From the NCBI GenBank assembly GCA_022793675.1, contig JAAWDH010000016.1:62001-126000 (forward strand): 64,000 bases of DNA. The letters run 5' to 3'. Of this stretch, positions 33,683-41,793 are shown piece by piece; position 1 is the stretch's first letter; every line of letters starts with the position of its first letter. Made by a program: the position numbers and the translations under genes. This DNA is from Oscillospiraceae bacterium (GTDB lineage: Bacteria; Bacillota; Clostridia; Oscillospirales; Ruminococcaceae). The notes under the pieces are model-generated. The model made no database searches. It had not been told where the DNA came from and worked only from the letters and a program-made list of their open reading frames with translations.

Positions 33683-34450
33683 GTGGCAAAAATCGTTTCC
33701 TTTATCAACCAAAAAGGCGGTGCCGGAAAAACGGCCTCAACCAATGCCATTTCGACCTGCCTTAAGCATATGGGCTATAAGGTGCTTGGCGTAGATTTTG
33801 ACCCGCAGGGCTATCTAACGTTCAGCATGGGGGCGGACACCCATCAAAGCCCCACTATTTATGATGTGATCAAGCGCAAAGTCAAGTGCCGCTATGCCAT
33901 CCAGCGCACTGAAGTCACCGACATCCTGCCGGCCGACGGCCTTCTGAGCGCAGTGGAACGGGAGTTCACCGGCCCAGGCAGCGAGCATCTGCTGGCCACG
34001 CAGCTAAAGACAGTAGCGCCGCTTTACGACTTTATCCTGATCGATTCCCCGCCGGAGCTGGGGCTTTTGTCGGCCAACGCCATCGTTTCCTCCGACATTG
34101 TACTAATCCCCGGCCTTTCCGATGGCTACAGCCTGCAGGGCGTCACCCAGGTGCATGAAACCATCTCCCGGGTCAAGCAGGCCTTCAAACCGGACCTGGT
34201 CTTCGGCGGAATGTTCCTTGTACGCTATTATCCCCGCGAAAAGCTCAGCCTAACCATCTGGGAAACAGCCAAGCAGCTGTCCGAATACCTGGGCATCCCG
34301 CTTTTGCAGACCCGTATCCGCCACAGCAACGTTATCAGCAAGGCGATGACTTCGCTGCAGTGCGACGTTTTCGACTACGCACCCAAAAACACGGCGGTCC
34401 AGGACTACCAGGCCCTGGTCAACGAACTGTTTGAAAGGAAGATTTTTTAA
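33683..34450 (+). CDS. ParA/MinD-type ATPase
   Basis: A 255-residue deviant-Walker ATPase: QKGGAGKTASTNA (residues 11-23, signature lysines), Walker A-prime VDFDPQG and Walker B-type DFILIDSPPELG. Such ATPases position DNA, division or surface machinery. It lacks the N-terminal DQAxxLR motif of FlhG, and is not a full ParA operon (no ParB). I place the start at GTG 33683 with GGGAGGTG six nt upstream. The stop overlaps the ComFB start (TAATG), so they are coupled. Flagellar or c-di-GMP-related positioning is a guess from the context. Confidence 0.85.
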   Translation: MAKIVSFINQKGGAGKTASTNAISTCLKHMGYKVLGVDFDPQGYLTFSMGADTHQSPTIYDVIKRKVKCRYAIQRTEVTDILPADGLLSAVEREFTGPGSEHLLATQLKTVAPLYDFILIDSPPELGLLSANAIVSSDIVLIPGLSDGYSLQGVTQVHETISRVKQAFKPDLVFGGMFLVRYYPREKLSLTIWETAKQLSEYLGIPLLQTRIRHSNVISKAMTSLQCDVFDYAPKNTAVQDYQALVNELFERKIF

Positions 34451-34932
34451 TGGCTAAGTCCAAAAAGGAATTGGATCGGGACTCCATGTTTCAAAAGATC
34501 ATGCCATCCCTGGCGGAGAACCCTTATGCCGTAGGAAATCAAGGCCCAGCCGCCCCAAACGCCGCTGCCAGCGGCGGCGGCAGTATCCCCCCCATTGAGG
34601 AGCTGCCCGGCGACGACAGCCTTTCCGCCCTGCGAGACAAGCTTTTCGCCCGTTCAGGGGATTCCTGCGCCCCCGACAGCGTCGCCACCATCAACCTGAT
34701 GGAAAGCCTGGTGCTGCAGAACATCGACGCCGTCATCCAGAAATTCTCCTGCTGCAGCTGCGACCGCTGCCGGCGCGACATCGCCGCCTATGCCTTAAAC
34801 CAGCTTCCCCCAAAATATATTGTCGCCGAAGTCTCCAAAGCCGACGACATCTCCCGCGATATTCCTACCCGCGCCGTCATGAGCGCGCTGGTCAAGGCTG
34901 TGATCCAGATCCGCTCCCACCCTAGGCATTAA
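34450..34932 (+). CDS. ComFB-like domain protein
   Basis: A 160-residue protein. The C-terminal domain (about 78-160) matches the late competence ComFB family: TINLMESLVLQNIDAVIQ, a cysteine block CCSCDRCRRDIAAYALNQLPPKYIV with four Cys, and a final helix. The N-terminal 75 residues are low-complexity. ComFB relatives have been reported as c-di-GMP receptors; that function here is inference. It is translationally coupled to the ParA-type ATPase. The gene ends at a complete palindromic repeat that separates it from the convergent fapA gene. Confidence 0.85.
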   Translation: MAKSKKELDRDSMFQKIMPSLAENPYAVGNQGPAAPNAAASGGGSIPPIEELPGDDSLSALRDKLFARSGDSCAPDSVATINLMESLVLQNIDAVIQKFSCCSCDRCRRDIAAYALNQLPPKYIVAEVSKADDISRDIPTRAVMSALVKAVIQIRSHPRH

Positions 34933-34933
34933 G

Positions 34934-35151
34934 GTACAGGAGATACGTCGGCTTTTGAAAAAGCCTTGCAAAACTTTTTTATCGCCAAGATACCTGCTTA
35001 TCTAACAAGAAACATCCTACTGCGTCGATAACAGCTGCCTGACGATTTCCCAGGCCCTGCTTACCGACGCAGTAGGATGTTGTATTTTTGCACACAGGCA
35101 TCTTGGCGATGAAAAGTCTTTGCTAAGCTTTCTTCAGAAAGCGTCGTATCC
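34934..35151. repeat. palindromic intergenic repeat, copy 6 (complete, longest)
   Basis: The longest copy. CGTCGGCTTTTGAAAAAGCC and TTGCAAAACTTTTTTATCGCC on the left, centre CCTACTGCGTCGA..CGACGCAGTAGG with a longer loop containing CCAGGCCCTGC-type sequence, and ATCTTGGCGATGAAAAG, GCTTTCTTCAGAAAGCGTCG on the right. It lies between convergent genes. Confidence 0.9.
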
Positions 35152-36891
35152 TTAATTCAAGAGGATTTCGCCGTCCTTTTGATGGACGCGGCAGAGATGG
35201 GCGGTACGGACTAGGGTCATCCGCTGGGTGCCGATGGCGATATCAGCGGGGGGATAGATAACTTTAGCGGTGATCTGGGATTGGATATGGTCTTTCTTAT
35301 CCCTCATTTGAAGGAGGCGGGCGGTCGTCTGGCTGAGGGTCATCCGCTGGACAGACACCTGCAGCCGCAGCTGGGAGAGCATCTTTTTCCGGTCCTCGCT
35401 AAGTGTAGCGGCGTCCTGGCTCTCCAGATAGCGGATGTTCTTCTCGGTCTGGGAGAGGGTATTCTCCAGCTCCTGTTTTTTCTTTTCCAGCTCCCGCAGC
35501 TCCTCCCAATAATGGGCAGGCAGCCCGACCTCCAGCGTAATCGCGCGGTTGGACTCGGTACCGATACTTTTGGCCTCAATGGTATTGCTAGCGGTAACTT
35601 TGCCGCCGACAATAATCCCTTTGCCGCCGGTGACAATCACGCTTTCATCGGTGGAAATCTGGCAGCCGATCATACTGTTGGCGTAAATGCTGCCGCGGGC
35701 CTCGACAATACAATTCTCCATAAACTGACAGCGTATTTCCCCTTTGGCTTTAAGCCGGCCTTTGGAGTTGCCCATCATGCCCTGCTGGATGTGGATATTG
35801 CCGCCAGCCTCAATAAAGGCAGCCTCGACCAGTCCCTGGACGACGACGTTGCCGCTGGCCTTGACGGTATAACCTTCCGAAACGTTGCCGTGGATGACAA
35901 TATCCCCAATCATAGCGATATTGCCGACGCTGCCGTCGACATCGCCCTGGATATGCAGCACCTTCGAAACCTGGAACTTACCCTTTACAAAATCCAGCTG
36001 CCCTTCGCAGGCGGCCACCAGCGCGGTGCCGTCGGCATTTTTAACCACGTTATTGCCCATTGGGAGTTTAGGCTCCGTGCCAGCCTTGGCAGTACAGGGC
36101 CTGCCTTTGACGTCCCAGCCGTTAACGCCTGGCTGGGCGGGCGTCAGCCTACAGATGACCTGGTCCTTCTGCACAGTCTGCACCCAATTCAAATCCTTAA
36201 AATCGACGCAGCCGCCCTTTTCCACCGGCGCAAGCTGCCGCTCCCGCGGGAACAGCTCCTCAACCGTCCCGTCCTGGCCGTCGACGGCAGGCTGGCCGCG
36301 GGCAATGCAAAAGAGCCGGAAAAACTCCCTATTGGCAAGGGCGCTTTCCACGCGGCCTTCCAAACGGCCCCCAATAACGCCCGCAGCGCTGACGGCCCTG
36401 TGGACGGCCTCCGCAGTAAGCTCCTCCCCTTCCGGCGGCGCAAACAGGAAAGCCCAAGCCGACATCCCGTCGCGAGTGACAAACACCCGGCAGAGGTTTT
36501 TCGGCGCGGGGGGCGGCGCATCATCTTCGGCCTGCTTCAGCAGCAAGGCTGCCTCGCCGTCCAGCTGATCAACAAAGTCAACCAGCTCCGGCTCTGCCCG
36601 GCCTTCTAGGATAGCCTGGCCAGCGGGAAGTTTGCCCAGCATCCGCAGCCCCTCCCAAGCGGGCAGTTCGATTTCAGGCGGCGCGGCAGGCGTTTCAGGC
36701 GGAAGCGGCGTTTCAGACTCTGCCGGCCTGTCGGTAGGCGCGCCGGCTGGCGTGCCTGCGGGGGCCCGCTCTTCCTCGGGCGAGGCCTCCGTCTGCTGGA
36801 GAGGCCCCTTCGCACGGCCAAAAGGCCAAAAAGGGAAACGGCGGCTTTTCTTTTCGCCGGATTCTTCTTTGGGCGGGGTCGTCTTTTTCAT
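35152..36891 (-). CDS. FapA family (DUF342) protein
   Basis: A 579-residue protein of the FapA/DUF342 family, with an N-terminal basic Pro-rich segment (about 1-60), the FapA domain with repeated small-residue beta-helix rungs (DGSVGNIAMIGDIVIHGNVSE, GGNIHIQQGMMGNSKGRLKA), and a C-terminal coiled coil (ELEKKKQELENTLSQTEK). Relatives include Vibrio SwrD-adjacent and Bacillus YlmD-like flagellar genes; the exact role is not known. I start at ATG 36891 with AAAGGACC upstream; the open frame continues to 36978 but overlaps the PilZ gene end. It precedes the PilZ gene's 3' end by 26 nt. Confidence 0.85.
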   Translation of the reverse strand: MKKTTPPKEESGEKKSRRFPFWPFGRAKGPLQQTEASPEEERAPAGTPAGAPTDRPAESETPLPPETPAAPPEIELPAWEGLRMLGKLPAGQAILEGRAEPELVDFVDQLDGEAALLLKQAEDDAPPPAPKNLCRVFVTRDGMSAWAFLFAPPEGEELTAEAVHRAVSAAGVIGGRLEGRVESALANREFFRLFCIARGQPAVDGQDGTVEELFPRERQLAPVEKGGCVDFKDLNWVQTVQKDQVICRLTPAQPGVNGWDVKGRPCTAKAGTEPKLPMGNNVVKNADGTALVAACEGQLDFVKGKFQVSKVLHIQGDVDGSVGNIAMIGDIVIHGNVSEGYTVKASGNVVVQGLVEAAFIEAGGNIHIQQGMMGNSKGRLKAKGEIRCQFMENCIVEARGSIYANSMIGCQISTDESVIVTGGKGIIVGGKVTASNTIEAKSIGTESNRAITLEVGLPAHYWEELRELEKKKQELENTLSQTEKNIRYLESQDAATLSEDRKKMLSQLRLQVSVQRMTLSQTTARLLQMRDKKDHIQSQITAKVIYPPADIAIGTQRMTLVRTAHLCRVHQKDGEILLN

Positions 36892-36917
36892 AAAGGGTCC
36901 TTTCTGAAGCAAGCTTC

Positions 36918-37550
36918 TCAGCGGCGGCTTTTCATTTTGCGGATAGCCTCCCTTTGCAGGGCGAACAGCGCCTTGCAAAGTTCGTCGGTCTGTTTTTCCG
37001 ACATCCCGTCGAACTGGACGCCATAATAAGCGCCGCCGTTATCAGGATGGGGCTTCTTCCAGCGTACACGGGCGTTAAACGAAAACGGCGGCACCTCCGG
37101 CACCAGTACAAGGTCGCTTAGCCGGATGACTGACCCGATGGCCAGTTCGTTTTTGGAGAGAATCTGCGCGCCGAACAGCCCAACGTCGACAATCCGCACC
37201 TTCCCCATGCTCATGCCGGAGTAGGTTAGGATGCCCTGCATACTGCTGCCGACGCGGACGCGGAAATTGCCGCGCTTTTCGGCGCTTTCCAGCACCTCCA
37301 GGCCGGTGATGCGGATAAACTGGTCGTTGGCGATAAATACCCGGCCGCGGACAATAAAGAATTTCGGGCTGTGGAAAACCACATGGACCATGGTGTTGCA
37401 ATAGACAAGCGGCAGGCTCTCGCCCGGCACGGCCGCAACCTCCAGCTCGCTGCCTGACTCACTTCTTAGGCGGCCTATGCACAATAAGTCGCTGTTCTGT
37501 GTCGTAATTTCGCAAAGCGTTCCGATAAACTGTGTCAACGATGCTGCCAA
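36918..37550 (-). CDS. PilZ domain flagellar brake protein (YcgR-like)
   Basis: A 210-residue protein with a YcgR-like N-terminal domain (about 1-100) and a C-terminal PilZ domain (about 105-205). The c-di-GMP-binding arginines are in KRGNFRVRVG and the following DVGLFGAQI matches the (D/N)xSxxG region, although Ser is replaced by Gly. YcgR/PilZ proteins slow flagellar rotation when c-di-GMP is high. I use the TTG at 37550, which has AAGGAGAGG six nt upstream; the frame is open further but without a site. It has its own promoter with a long leader and is followed by fapA. Confidence 0.8.
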   Translation of the reverse strand: MAASLTQFIGTLCEITTQNSDLLCIGRLRSESGSELEVAAVPGESLPLVYCNTMVHVVFHSPKFFIVRGRVFIANDQFIRITGLEVLESAEKRGNFRVRVGSSMQGILTYSGMSMGKVRIVDVGLFGAQILSKNELAIGSVIRLSDLVLVPEVPPFSFNARVRWKKPHPDNGGAYYGVQFDGMSEKQTDELCKALFALQREAIRKMKSRR

Positions 37551-37717
37551 TATATTCCTCTCCTTTTTCAGTTCGCGTTGGCAATCGGCAAAGCCGATTG
37601 CTGTTTGCGAAAAACATAACGTCTGTGTCGCAGCTGGCGGCCTTGTATGTATATCATACGCTTCTCGCTGCCTTTTTGACATTTGCGGGAAGACGAATTG
37701 CTTTTTCCCCTACTATT

Positions 37718-37747
37718 ATTATATAAAACTTTCTACAGATTTAGCAA
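37718..37747 (-). promoter_or_regulatory. promoter of the PilZ-fapA operon
   Basis: Minus-strand TTGCTA (37747-37742), an 18-nt spacer and TATAAT (37723-37718). The start is about 37711 and the leader about 160 nt. It contains a perfect CAATCGGC/GCCGATTG hairpin just before the binding site. I could not match it to a c-di-GMP riboswitch. Confidence 0.6.
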
Positions 37748-37808
37748 TAAGCGAAATAGACAATTTTTCAGCAAAATTTTATACCTGCCGTTTTTGAGCA
37801 GCAAAAGG

Positions 37809-37831
37809 GCCGCCCGCAAAGTACGGGCGGC
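37809..37831 (-). terminator. flagellin gene terminator
   Basis: GCCGCCCG (37809-37816) and CGGGCGGC (37824-37831) form an eight-pair stem; on the minus strand it is followed by CCTTTTGC. It lies about 145 nt after the flagellin stop codon. Confidence 0.6.
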
Positions 37832-37973
37832 TCTCTTCTTTCAGTCTGCTGGGCCTTCAGCGCGGACAGGGCTGATCAACAAGCGTTTCCGCTTCCCCAT
37901 AGCGCGAAGGCGGGCGGATTTTGGCTAGGCTATTGCTTTGTCAAAACCCTTGGCAGTATCGCTGCTAGGAGAA

Positions 37974-40007
37974 TTACTGGAGCAGCTGGAGGACCGACTG
38001 GGGCTGCTGATTGGCCTGGGCGAGCATCGCCTGGGCGGACTGCACCAGGACGTTCATCTTGGTGTAGTTCATCATTTCCTTGGCCATATCGGTATCGCGG
38101 ATACGACTGTTCGCAGCGGTCAGGTTCTCAACGGTGGTATCCAGGTTGTTAATGGTGTGTTCGAGGCGGTTCTGGATAGCGCCCAAGCCCGCACGGGTTT
38201 TAGAAACGTTATCGATAGCCGCGTTAATCTTGTTGATTGCGGCACCTGCGCCAGTCTGGGTTTTAATGTCAATCTGGCCATCAGCGACGCCAAGAGCTTT
38301 GGCGTGCATATCGCTGACTTCAACAAGCAGCTTATTAAAGTTGTCGCTGGTATCGCCAACCTGAAGGGTGATACCCACACCAGCAATTACAGGAGCAGGG
38401 TCAGTAGCTTTTGCGGCAGAAACCGTAAGGGTATTGCCATTAACGGTACCATTCGCGACATTCAGAGCCTTTAAGGTTTCTTCAGCTGTTGCACCCTTGG
38501 TCTTTACTTCGTATTCTTTGCCGCCGATAGAAATCTTATCGCCGATATTGACTTTGTCATTATCCAGTGTAACCGAGGTGCTGGCGTTAGCAGCCTGAGT
38601 GATGGTCTTAAAAGCGCCTTCAAGTTCAGCTTTGGTGAAACCTGCATATTTGTTACCACCTGTAGGAGCTACTTCATCAATGTGAATAGTGTCATCATCC
38701 GCACGGTTGATGGCAAAAGAAGTAGCCGTAGTTTCACCTGTTTTAGTGATGTTGACAGTCTTATTTGAAAGCTGTTCTGTAACATATTTCAGCAAATCAG
38801 CTTCATCAATATCCTTTGTACCAATTGTATAGGCATCACCAGAGCCGGTAGTATTAGTTTTGCTGGAATCAAAGGTAAATACAGTATTACCAATTTTCAA
38901 CTGGGCACCATTGGCAACCATTTCTTTTGTCAGCGTGAGGGTGGCACCCGCACGAACATCATCAGCACCCACTACAGGGTCTGTAACCTTTGTAACAGCG
39001 CAGTCTTCACGAACAGAAGGATCTACAGTAGCAGTTGCATCAACATTAGCATCGTCGCCTGTCAAGCCAATAGTTATCGCACCTGTAGGAGTCCAAGTGC
39101 CTTCCGTAACTTTTGCGGTAGTGTCCGTAGTACCATCAGCATTGGCAGCACCTACCCATGTAAAAGTGATTTCATTACCACTAACCGCGACTTCGTAGGC
39201 GTCGGCGCCAATTTTTACATTATCACCTGTTGTAAACAAGCCCGCAAGGTCACTAGCCTCCACTTCAACCAGGTCACCAGCTGTAGCTGCTGGGTCCAAA
39301 GTTAACGACAGATTATCCCATTTACCGGCGGCAGCGTCATACTTTTGAATTTTGTCGCCATTGGCAGTAGTCAAAGCAACAGTGGCTGTACCAGCAGTAG
39401 TTGTTTTTGACACAAACGAAGCAGCATATTCAGAGAAGTTAATACTGAATTTAGGTTTTACCTCGGCAGTACCAGCGCTTGCATGGTCTCCATCAACTGT
39501 TACGCCGGTTTTGATAACACTTTCTCCGCCAGTAGTGGCATCTGTTGAAGCGTTAATGGTGAATGCATCAGTATTCAGGCCCATTTTGCCGTTCAGCAAA
39601 GGCAGGGAGTTGAAGTTGGTGGAATCGGCGATGCGGTCGATTTCCTGCTGGAGCTGATCAATTTCGTCAGCGTAGTTGCCGCGCTGGGCGTCGGTGTAAA
39701 CGCCGTTGGCGGCCTTAGTGGCCAGCTCGACCATACGGTTGAGCATATCATGAACTTCGTTCAGTGCGCCTTCAGCGGTCTGAACCAAAGAAATGCCGTC
39801 CTGAGAGTTGGAGGAAGCAGCTTCCAAACCTTTGATCTGGGCTTTCATCCGTTCGCTGATGGCGAGGCCAGCGGCATCGTCGCCTGCGCGGTTGATTTTA
39901 AAGCCAGAGGAAAGTTTTTCCAGACTCTTGGTGACAGCACTAGAGTTCATGCCTAATTGACGATAGGCGTTCAACGCCATCGTATTCGTTCTAACAACCA
40001 TTCCCAT
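37974..40007 (-). CDS. flagellin
   Basis: A 677-residue filament protein. The N-terminal D0/D1 segment (MGMVVRTNTMALNAYRQLG to about 150, including KLSSGFKINRAGDDAAGLAISERM) and the C-terminal segment (about 590-677, including NRLEHTINNLDTTVENLTAANSRIRDTDMAKEMM and ending in SVLQLLQ) are typical. The middle 440 residues are a large variable surface region, Thr/Ala/Asp-rich and A/T-richer than the ends. It is exported through the flagellar rod and polymerises outside. GGAGG is 10 nt before the ATG. The leader carries hairpins with GGA loops. Confidence 0.97.
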   Translation of the reverse strand: MGMVVRTNTMALNAYRQLGMNSSAVTKSLEKLSSGFKINRAGDDAAGLAISERMKAQIKGLEAASSNSQDGISLVQTAEGALNEVHDMLNRMVELATKAANGVYTDAQRGNYADEIDQLQQEIDRIADSTNFNSLPLLNGKMGLNTDAFTINASTDATTGGESVIKTGVTVDGDHASAGTAEVKPKFSINFSEYAASFVSKTTTAGTATVALTTANGDKIQKYDAAAGKWDNLSLTLDPAATAGDLVEVEASDLAGLFTTGDNVKIGADAYEVAVSGNEITFTWVGAANADGTTDTTAKVTEGTWTPTGAITIGLTGDDANVDATATVDPSVREDCAVTKVTDPVVGADDVRAGATLTLTKEMVANGAQLKIGNTVFTFDSSKTNTTGSGDAYTIGTKDIDEADLLKYVTEQLSNKTVNITKTGETTATSFAINRADDDTIHIDEVAPTGGNKYAGFTKAELEGAFKTITQAANASTSVTLDNDKVNIGDKISIGGKEYEVKTKGATAEETLKALNVANGTVNGNTLTVSAAKATDPAPVIAGVGITLQVGDTSDNFNKLLVEVSDMHAKALGVADGQIDIKTQTGAGAAINKINAAIDNVSKTRAGLGAIQNRLEHTINNLDTTVENLTAANSRIRDTDMAKEMMNYTKMNVLVQSAQAMLAQANQQPQSVLQLLQ

Positions 40008-40032
40008 AGTGATTTTACCTCCATGTTTGTCA

Positions 40033-40051
40033 GAGAACTATCCGTGTTCTC
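40033..40051 (-). promoter_or_regulatory. GGA-loop hairpin next to the flagellin ribosome binding site
   Basis: Minus-strand GAGAAC pairs with GTTCTC around the 7-nt loop ACGGATA. The loop holds ACGGA, close to the CsrA consensus. The hairpin starts 11 nt upstream of the GGAGG ribosome binding site (40018-40022). Confidence 0.6.
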
Positions 40052-40130
40052 CGCTACCGAATTTGAATGTTTCGCCGCAGTATGTGCAGCACGGGCGTCC
40101 CACCGCCAGTGTTGCAGCAAGCTATCATTC

Positions 40131-40207
40131 TCCGCCATTTTTCCCATACGGCGGATTTTGCCGCTATTTCCCATACAGCGGCGGCTGCTATTTCCCATAC
40201 AGCAGCC
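40131..40207 (-). promoter_or_regulatory. three tandem hairpins with conserved GUAUGGGAA loops in the flagellin leader
   Basis: Read on the minus strand, three consecutive hairpins occupy 40207-40183, 40182-40160 and 40155-40131. Their stems are GGCUGCU/AGCAGCC, GCCGCU/AGCGGC and UCCGCC/GGCGGA; the loops are GUAUGGGAAAU, GUAUGGGAAAU and GUAUGGGAAAAAU. Stems differ by compensating changes while loops stay the same, the mark of a protein-binding RNA hairpin. A GGA in a hairpin loop is the known CsrA recognition element. Confidence 0.7.
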
Positions 40208-40253
40208 CAAGGCATTTTTCAGTGTGCACCCTCAAAAAAACCTTTCATGAGGG

Positions 40254-40281
40254 ATTATCAAACCCAGGGCGATTTTGTAAA
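40254..40281 (-). promoter_or_regulatory. candidate flagellin promoter
   Basis: Minus-strand TTTACA (40281-40276), a 16-nt spacer and GATAAT (40259-40254). This resembles a sigma-A promoter more than the flagellar sigma consensus TAAA-N15-GCCGATAA, which I did not find here. It implies a leader of about 240 nt that includes all four hairpins. Confidence 0.45.
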
Positions 40282-40353
40282 TGCCCGTTTTCACCAAATG
40301 GAAAGTTTTTTTCTGTGACACTTTCACAAATCCGTTGTCTTTGGGCGCAAAAA

Positions 40354-40381
40354 AGCGCTGCCGCGAAAATGCGGCAGCGCT
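40354..40381 (-). terminator. terminator of the EAL-HDOD gene
   Basis: AGCGCTGCCGC pairs exactly with GCGGCAGCGCT, followed on the minus strand by TTTTTGCGC. It lies downstream of the gene at 40547-41779, beyond repeat copy 7. Confidence 0.75.
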
Positions 40382-40407
40382 TTGGCCTGTCAAAAAATCA
40401 CTCGCGA

Positions 40408-40546
40408 ATCGACGCAGTAGAAGGGTAAAGTTGTGCCGACGGGTACCCTGGCGATTAAAAGTTTTTGCAGCTTAGCTTTGCTAAGCTAGGCTTTCTTTCA
40501 AAAAGCGTCGTACCCCCGTACTCTCCGTACCCTCCGTACTCCCCCG
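40408..40546. repeat. palindromic intergenic repeat, copy 7 (half unit, inverted)
   Basis: Half unit in reverse order: TCGACGCAGTAG, CCCTGGCGATTAAAAG, the GCTTAGC/GCTAAGC insert, GCTTTCTTTCAAAAAGCGTCGTAC, followed by several CCCGTACTC copies. It lies between the EAL-HDOD gene end and the terminator at 40354. Confidence 0.85.
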
Positions 40547-41779
40547 TTACTCCCCGTCGTCCAACGGACGCATAAGGTCGCTCCAGATGCTGTTGACATA
40601 TTCCACCGTTTCGAGATATTTTTGCGCAACAAGGCCGGTGGGAAGCTGGAGGGCTTCGGCTTCGCGGCGCATCAGGTTCCACTCGCCCTGTTCGTAGGCG
40701 ATGCAGATGCGCAGCAGCGCGCCGCATTTGCCCTCGCCGGCGACTAGGCCGTTTTTGACAATATCACTGATGGGAAGCTCGCGCAGGGCGTCTTCAATGG
40801 GCACTTCCAGGAGGGCTTCAAGGGTCGAGAACATACCAAGCAGGTAGGCCTCGGCGCGGGAAACCGGGAATTCCGGCACGAACTGCGAGAGTTCCTGGCA
40901 GAGGCTGCCGCGCTGGAACGACGTCTTAATCAGCTCGTCAGAGAGGCCCTCGTCGGGAGTGAAGCTTAGCAGATAAATCCACTGCTTCAGCTGCCCCAAG
41001 CCTAGGATGGTCAGCGCCTGCTTCACATCTTTAACGCGGTTGGGCATCGAGAAATAGGCCGAGTTGACCATCCGCAGCAGCGAGAAGGTCAGGGTGACGT
41101 CCAGCTCGATCAGCTGTGCGATTTCCTCTAGGTCCGGCTCTTCGCGGGTCACCGCCGCCATCAGCCGGAAGAAGCTGGACTGCAGGTGCTCCATGTGGCG
41201 CACCTGGGACTTGACCATTTCAGCCACGTTCTGGCCTTGGATGTAATCGCAGCCGTATTGAATCGCCGTCGCCCGCGCTTCCGCTGAGTTGACGTTGAAG
41301 GCTGCGGTCTGCTTGCCGAATTTGCGGGCAATGCCGATGCAGGTTTCGATATCCTTGCTTAGCGGATTGGAAAAATCCACCTTGATGATGTCCGTCAGCG
41401 GCAGGATGCCGAAATAGCGGTCGTTGAACTGGAAGCCGACAATCGCCAGGCGGTAGCCCTGCTTGTGATAACGCTGGATAATCATCTTGGCCACTGGGTG
41501 CACAAGCACGTCGTCGCCAATCTGGATAACCAGCTTATGCGGGTCGAACACCCGCGGGATATTCTGCATCAGCAGATTGGGGGAGAAGGTCAGGAAAACC
41601 TCCCGCCCTTCCGAAAAATTGCTCCCATCCAACTGATTAAAAAACTGGACAATGGCGTTGGCCACCGAAACATCGTGGGGGTTGTAGAGAGTCTCCCTGT
41701 CCTGATAATACAGCAGCTCATACGCGGCCAGCTTCTGGTCGTTGTTCAGCATGGGCTGCCGGGCAATGTAAGTCTCCAT
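40547..41779 (-). CDS. EAL-HDOD domain protein (YuxH-like)
   Basis: A 410-residue protein with an N-terminal EAL-type domain (about 1-190) and a C-terminal HDOD domain (about 200-390). The EAL core motif appears as AAYELLYYQ, without the ExLxR phosphodiesterase residues, so it is likely degenerate and non-catalytic. HDOD domains (EPDLEEIAQLIELDVTLTFSLLRMVNSAYF) are protein-interaction modules linked to signalling. Relatives near flagellar genes act in c-di-GMP-linked or chemotaxis regulation. AGGAGG precedes the ATG, and the FtsA-like gene ends 14 nt upstream. Confidence 0.9.
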   Translation of the reverse strand: METYIARQPMLNNDQKLAAYELLYYQDRETLYNPHDVSVANAIVQFFNQLDGSNFSEGREVFLTFSPNLLMQNIPRVFDPHKLVIQIGDDVLVHPVAKMIIQRYHKQGYRLAIVGFQFNDRYFGILPLTDIIKVDFSNPLSKDIETCIGIARKFGKQTAAFNVNSAEARATAIQYGCDYIQGQNVAEMVKSQVRHMEHLQSSFFRLMAAVTREEPDLEEIAQLIELDVTLTFSLLRMVNSAYFSMPNRVKDVKQALTILGLGQLKQWIYLLSFTPDEGLSDELIKTSFQRGSLCQELSQFVPEFPVSRAEAYLLGMFSTLEALLEVPIEDALRELPISDIVKNGLVAGEGKCGALLRICIAYEQGEWNLMRREAEALQLPTGLVAQKYLETVEYVNSIWSDLMRPLDDGE

Positions 41780-41793
41780 CTGACTGTTCCTCC

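Noticed and set aside
35281..36609. A 442-residue plus-strand open frame opposite the FapA gene
   Set aside because: Shadow of the minus-strand gene; no family pattern.
37551..37717. c-di-GMP-I riboswitch in the leader of the PilZ gene
   Set aside because: The CAATCGGC hairpin is clear but the conserved GGCAAACC and GACGCAAAGCC blocks are absent.
40131..40207. The three flagellin-leader hairpins as terminators
   Set aside because: None is followed by a U-run, and all share a conserved loop, which terminators do not need.
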